Below are positions 8,464 through 11,512 of a stretch of 11,512 bases of DNA, piece after piece. Source of the DNA: Euperipatoides rowelli (taxonomy: Eukaryota > Onychophora > Udeonychophora > Euonychophora > Peripatopsidae); the NCBI GenBank assembly GCA_003024985.2, contig PXIH01S0018241.1. The stretch is one strand, 5' to 3'. The notes below the pieces were generated by a model. It was not told where the DNA came from. It saw only the letters and a list, made by a program, of their open reading frames with translations, and made no database searches. Position numbers and translations under genes: made by a program. Position 1 is the stretch's first letter. Each line of letters begins with the position of its first letter.

Positions 8464-9037
8464 TACAGCATTTCAACTTTGGTTTAACACTTTTAAGGAA
8501 ACATTTAACACTTTTAAAGAAAGATTTAACACTTTTCAAAAAACATTTAACACAAAGAAATATTTAATACTTTTCAAAAAATGTTTAACACTACACTTTT
8601 ATGAAAATTAAAAAACGCTCTAACTTATGGTAAAAATAAATTGAATGTTTTTACTGTAGGCCTACATTAAAATAGGCTACTTTATTTTTTTTTACAAAAT
8701 GTTAGTCTAAACGAGTTGATTATCAGATCGATTCAAAATGATTGTCTGCTAGCAGCCATTTAACAAGTACCGTACCGTATACAGAGTAACTGTATAGCCT
8801 ATTGGTAATAGGTATACAGTATCAAATTTCTTTCAAATTAGGCCTAATGTTCAATTTTATTGTAAACAGTTATTTAAAAATAAAAATGTAAAAGCAAAGA
8901 AAGTCTCCATAATAATAATGCCTTTGTACAGTATTTAATGTGTTAAACATTTTTTGAAAAGTGTTAAATATTTAAATATTTATTTAAAAGTGTTAAATGT
9001 TTCTTTAAAAGTGTTAAACCAAAGTTGAAATGCTGTA
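8464..9037. mobile_element. TA-flanked MITE with long arms and 21-bp subterminal repeats
   Basis: The element spans 8466-9035 (570 bp), with TA at 8464-8465 and 9036-9037. Its ends are CAGCATTTCAACTTTGG and the exact inverse. The arms extend about 100-130 bp and contain tandem units sharing the core TTTAACACTTTT. On the left these start at 8483, 8504, 8525, 8546 (a 17-bp short unit) and 8563, otherwise 21 bp apart; three or more inverted units lie at 8940-9022 on the right. A TA duplication with termini starting CAG fits a non-autonomous Tc1/mariner-type element. The centre is non-coding and holds TACYGTA and TAGGCCTA motifs. Copy A of the host repeat lacks the insertion, which confirms both ends and the TA target. 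Confidence 0.75.
8789..8820. repeat. Compact 14-bp hairpin inside the MITE
   Basis: ACTGTATAGCCTATT (8789-8803) pairs with AATAGGTATACAGT (8807-8820) across a 3-base GGT loop, with a single bulged G. It is near the middle of the TA-flanked MITE and is built from the TACTGTA-type motif joined to a CCTATT/AATAGG stem. Confidence 0.65.
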
Positions 9038-9184
9038 AGTTAACATAGTATGTACTGAATCGAATAAATATGATTGGTGCAGGAAAACAAAATGGGCATG
9101 AATTAACCTTTCCTGTGCAAGATAGTAAATGGTCAATGACTAACATGGCTAAACTAAACTAGATAAATGCAACGCCCACATTAA

Positions 9185-9327
9185 ACTATCAACTTGGGAT
9201 CCATTATTTAATAAAAAGAACATCAAATTTATAGACGTTGCCAATATGTCATTAAAGAAATGACATATTGGCAGCGTCTACAAATTTCATGGTTTTTTTT
9301 TTTTAAATTATGACTCCCAAATGATCC
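9185..9327. repeat. Near-palindromic foldback, arms of about 70 bp
   Basis: The core is very tight. Positions 9225-9253 are complementary to 9259-9287 at 27 of 29 positions around a 5-base AAAGA loop. Both mismatches are of the A.C/G.T kind, so one of the two becomes a G.U wobble in either transcript. Outward from the core the arms go on matching with more differences: CATC/CATG, an A-rich block opposite a T-rich block, and CATTATTT and TTGGGA opposite their inverses. They extend to about 9185 and 9327. TTAA occurs just outside both ends (9181-9184 and 9331-9334) but may be chance. No ORF is present. It is either a foldback MITE or a source of a long-stem hairpin RNA. Confidence 0.75.
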
Positions 9328-9597
9328 TACTTAAAAAAAATTGGGGGCCTTTTATTATAACAAACTTGTGTAATGAAAAGATTTAAAATATTTTATGTTT
9401 GTTATATGGCTGTTTTCATTAAAATAGCAAATTTTATGCAAATTTATCTCTTACATTTTCACTTTATACACAAATCACACATCAAAAAAAATTGGCCAAG
9501 GTCACTCCCAAAATCTCAGGGAAAATTTTGAAAAAAAAAAAGACAAATCCAAGTTTTTAGGTAGGTTTTCAATTTAAAGCATAAGGTTTTTGGCAGC

Positions 9598-9765
9598 GGT
9601 GAAAGACACATTTGAGAAAATATCAAAAACATGCAATTTCGAATCTCCCCCCCCCTTCCCGAGGCAAAGCATCGGACACAATTGTCAAAATGTTTAAAAA
9701 TTTTCATCCTCCCGGGTAAAAACGCGAGCCAAATTTTGAAAAATGAAAGAATATAAGCATGTGAT
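9598..9765 (+). repeat. Decayed tandem array, unit about 53 bp (array 2)
   Basis: Two clear units start at 9661 (GAGGCAAAGC...) and 9714 (GGGTAAAAACGCGAGCCAAA), exactly 53 bp apart, and align with array 1 at 7280-7430. A more diverged unit with GGTGAAAGACACA starts near 9598. A C9-TT-CCC run (9647-9660) lies at the boundary and lengthens that spacing. The 250 bases before the array (9335-9590) show no gene, only A/T runs. A 139-codon minus-strand frame at 9516-9935 spans this array and the palindrome cluster and is not credible as a gene. Confidence 0.55.
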
Positions 9766-9779
9766 TTTGACTGTGAGTT

Positions 9780-9970
9780 TACGGTACATACAGTATATAT
9801 ATATATATACTGTATATACAGTACTGTAGGCCTATATACACATACATATATATATACTGTATATACAGTATATACTATATATACATACAGTATATATATA
9901 TATAAGTATATACAAACTACATAAATACAGTACATAATTTATAGAAATATATGCTGTATATAGGCTACAG
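9780..9970. repeat. Palindrome cluster with two perfect TACTGTATATACAGTA copies
   Basis: Perfect 16-mers occur at 9808-9823 and 9855-9870 within a (TA)n-rich block that also holds TACGGTA (9780-9786), several CATACAGTATATA half-sites and TAGGCCTA (9827-9834). The combined 13-mer TACTGTAGGCCTA at 9822-9834 is identical to 8652-8664 inside the TA-flanked MITE. The cluster directly follows the 53-bp array. Confidence 0.7.
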
Positions 9971-9999
9971 TTCACACACACATATAGTACACAGTATTA

Positions 10000-10999
10000 T
10001 ACATTGTGTATAATTTAATTGTATAGTATAGATTACTGAAATTACATTCTAAATTATCATCTGGTAATAAAAATTTAATTTTAAACTAGATTTCATTTAT
10101 ATTTTTGTTCAAAATATTTTTATCTCAAATTACTTAAATCCTTGAAATTCATAAAACAGTTTATCAGTACCGTATCTGTTTAATATGCCTTAGAAATAAT
10201 CAAAATTCTGACATTGTGGGCATGGTATTGAATAGTGTGGGCATTTTGAAACATCATTAATTCTGTATGTTAATTAGAGTTGCCAGACTAGGTTAGATCT
10301 CTCTCTCCCTATCAAGAAAGTTTTTTTTCTCCCCTGAATTATCTTGATATTATTGGTATAAATATAACCACCTAGAAATTAAGAATGCTATCGTACATTT
10401 TTAAGTTTCATGAAAAGGAATCTAGGAGGAAGATGGCTAGGATAATCCTAGAAATTTTTGTTTTAAAATACATTTAAATAAAATTAAAATAAGGAAAAAG
10501 AAACATTTCATTAAGTTTGATAACCTTGACAATTTTGTATTTATTTCACAATTTTGTATTCAAGCTTAAAAATATTTGATGAAAAAAATTATACACAAAG
10601 ATTAAAAATTTAATCCTATTTTTAATGAATTTTCTGATTTAACTACAAATTAGCATCATATAGTTAATTTAAATACACTAATGTTTAACACCTTTACAAT
10701 TTTGACGTACAGTATTTAAAAAATTGCTATAGTAATTGTAATTTTGAGCTCTTTTTTTAAGGCTGTTGAAAGCCAAAACACCTGTATTTTTTATATTTCA
10801 ATTTATAATTTGGTAATTTAGTTGGTGTTATGAATTTTCTGGTTTTATCTTGATATTTAGAGTAATGTTTCTTATTCTGTTAGTATCGCATAAAGTAATC
10901 TAATAAAAGAATCCAAATTAATAATTGTTTTATTATGTAACACAGACAAAAAAACATGGCCCTAATTATAAAGTAATATATTTTTATTATTATTAACAG
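10000..10999. other. AT-rich non-coding stretch with a solo hAT-like end
   Basis: No gene is recognised. TAGAGTTGCCAGAC at 10275-10288 matches the hAT left end (TAGGGTTGCCAGAT) at 12 of 14 bases, but no partner end follows within the window, so it may be a fragment or chance. Other small items are GTGGGCAT repeated at 10216-10223 and 10237-10244, a perfect odd palindrome CTAGGATAATCCTAG at 10437-10451, and TACCGTA at 10168-10174. Confidence 0.5.
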
Positions 11000-11071
11000 G
11001 AAATTCATTCACCTGCCCTAAGCCATATGGGAATAGTTACAAAATTAGAGTGGGATAAACTGAATTATACA
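11000..11071 (+). CDS. Weak candidate internal exon (24 codons)
   Basis: A T-rich tract ends in TTATTAACAG at 10990-10999, a good splice acceptor, and is followed by an open frame starting EIHSPALSHMGIVTKLEW. At 11072 the sequence reads ACA|GTATGT, a plausible donor, giving a 72-bp, phase-0 exon. The frame in fact stays open to a TGA at 11198-11200, but by then it runs through the 5S-like sequence, which cannot be host coding. The piece is somewhat more GC-rich than its flanks and has varied amino acids. I do not recognise the protein and see no partner exons, so this could well be chance. Confidence 0.2.
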
Positions 11072-11158
11072 GTATGTGCAATAGCTCAGTTTAATACTTC
11101 ATTTGAGCAAATAAATAAACTATTCAGCTTAACGCAAGACTTAATAATCCATAGTATG

Positions 11159-11230
11159 GCCTACAGCTATACTATGTTGAATACACCGGTTCGCGTCTGA
11201 TCACCGCAGTTAAACAGCGTTAGACTTAGT
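11159..11230 (+). pseudogene. 5S rRNA-derived sequence, truncated (5S pseudogene or SINE head)
   Basis: Starting GCCTACAGCTATACTATG, the sequence follows animal 5S rRNA through TTGAATACACCGGTTC, GTCTGATCACCG and the A-box-like AGTTAAACAGC to GTTAGACTTAGT. It thus covers about the first 70-75 of roughly 120 nucleotides. Several differences from the usual sequence are C-to-T type (CTATACTA for CCATACCA, TCTGATC for TCCGATC). The downstream C-box and 3' strand are missing, so it cannot form mature 5S RNA. The core is closest to arthropod 5S as I recall it. Alternatives are a dispersed 5S pseudogene or the head of a 5S-promoted SINE. An 8-bp inverted pair, CATAGTAT (11150-11157) and ATACTATG (11169-11176), brackets its start and is probably coincidental. 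Confidence 0.7.
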
Positions 11231-11308
11231 CCAGGGATGAAATTAGGCGGCATGGTTGCCAAAGTCGGCACTTTAGAGATTTTCGGCAGCACGCCAGACT
11301 GGACACCA
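11231..11308 (+). mobile_element. Possible hAT-type terminus interrupting the 5S-like sequence
   Basis: Directly where 5S similarity stops, the sequence becomes CAGGGATGAAATTAGGCGGC and stays unusually GC-rich for about 75 bp. CAGGG-type starts are typical of hAT ends. The simplest reading is a hAT or related non-autonomous element inserted into the 5S-like sequence, with the other end beyond the window. Alternatively this is the body of a 5S-headed SINE. GTCCAG (11229-11234) and CTGGAC (11299-11304) form an inverted pair around it, which could also mean local RNA structure. The last 200 bases (11309-11512) are A/T runs with nothing recognisable. Confidence 0.35.
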
Positions 11309-11512
11309 ACAAAAATTTAAAAGTTTAAAAATCACAACCAAAAAATTTTTTTTATCTCAAACCAAAGAGACACAGTAATGGAAAATGTAAGATAAGTGGC
11401 TTTTTTTTTATTTTTTATTTTTATAGTGACATTTAGAAAAAAATTAATAAAACAAATCTGCAAATTTTAATTTCTGATAAGAAATAGAAGAAAAAAAACT
11501 ACTCTGTCAGTT

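Larger units (their letters stand above)
8381..9185 (-). repeat. Second, inverted copy of the 7664-7904 repeat, split by a MITE (copy B)
   Basis: Read on the minus strand, 9185 down to 9038 matches the first part of copy A, and 8465 down to 8381 matches the second part. The matched material totals about 233 bp against 241 bp in copy A. The break coincides exactly with the ends of the 570-bp MITE. Removing the MITE and one TA restores CTTAATAGATT, which copy A has in the same place. The two copies face each other across about 480 bp, forming a large imperfect inverted repeat. Confidence 0.7.

Noticed and set aside
8964-9146. 60-codon minus-strand open frame
   Set aside because: It spans the right arm of the TA-flanked MITE and the adjoining repeat copy, with no protein similarity.
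9647-9660. C9-TT-CCC run as a minus-strand G-quadruplex
   Set aside because: Only two G runs exist on the minus strand, and dividing the nine-base run does not give three further runs with loops, so a four-run quadruplex is not available.
9516-9935. 139-codon minus-strand open frame
   Set aside because: Most of its N-terminal half is Tyr/Ile/Val/Cys encoded by the TACTGTATATA cluster and the rest crosses the decayed 53-bp array. It has no domain and reflects palindromic low-complexity DNA.

Overview
This is a very AT-rich, low-coding stretch of eukaryotic, almost certainly animal, DNA. No intact host protein gene is visible. It is packed with long A and T runs, interspersed repeats and decayed transposons. 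The one clue to the host is a 5S-rRNA-like segment near the right end. Its ACACCGGTTC...GTCTGATCACCG core looks most like arthropod 5S RNA as I remember it, so an arthropod is a reasonable but unproven guess.

Layout, left to right. Positions 1-183 hold, on the minus strand, the end of a non-LTR retrotransposon reverse-transcriptase ORF that runs off the window. Positions 187-2953 hold no recognisable gene. They contain poly-A runs, clusters of the 16-bp palindrome TACTGTATATACAGTA and a G-quadruplex-type purine tract at 2794-2817. Positions 2962-6176 are a complete but dead hAT DNA transposon, with 14-bp terminal inverted repeats and a decayed 8-bp target duplication. It carries a transposase pseudogene (3784-5751) in which the zinc finger, the catalytic-domain blocks and the C-terminal dimerisation domain can still be followed through many frameshifts. 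A 225-bp piggyBac-type MITE flanked by TTAA sits inside its 3' part (5859-6083).

Positions 7226-7430 and 9598-9765 hold two decayed arrays of a unit of about 53 bp, each beside a cluster of the TACTGTA palindrome. Between them, 7664-7904 and 8381-9185 are two inverted copies of one diverged repeat. The second copy is split by a 570-bp TA-flanked MITE with long inverted arms and subterminal 21-bp tandem repeats. The uninterrupted copy shows what the target looked like before insertion. A near-palindromic foldback with arms of about 70 bp follows at 9185-9327.

The right end holds a weak candidate exon (11000-11071) and a truncated 5S-derived sequence (11159-11230). The 5S-like part stops where a sequence resembling a hAT terminus (CAGGGATGAAATT) begins.

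Nothing here forms a pathway or operon. The story is layered transposon insertion and decay. I found no convincing new biological system. The best leads are the MITE with its built-in empty site, the long foldback, and the dispersed TACYGTA/TAGGCCTA palindrome families.
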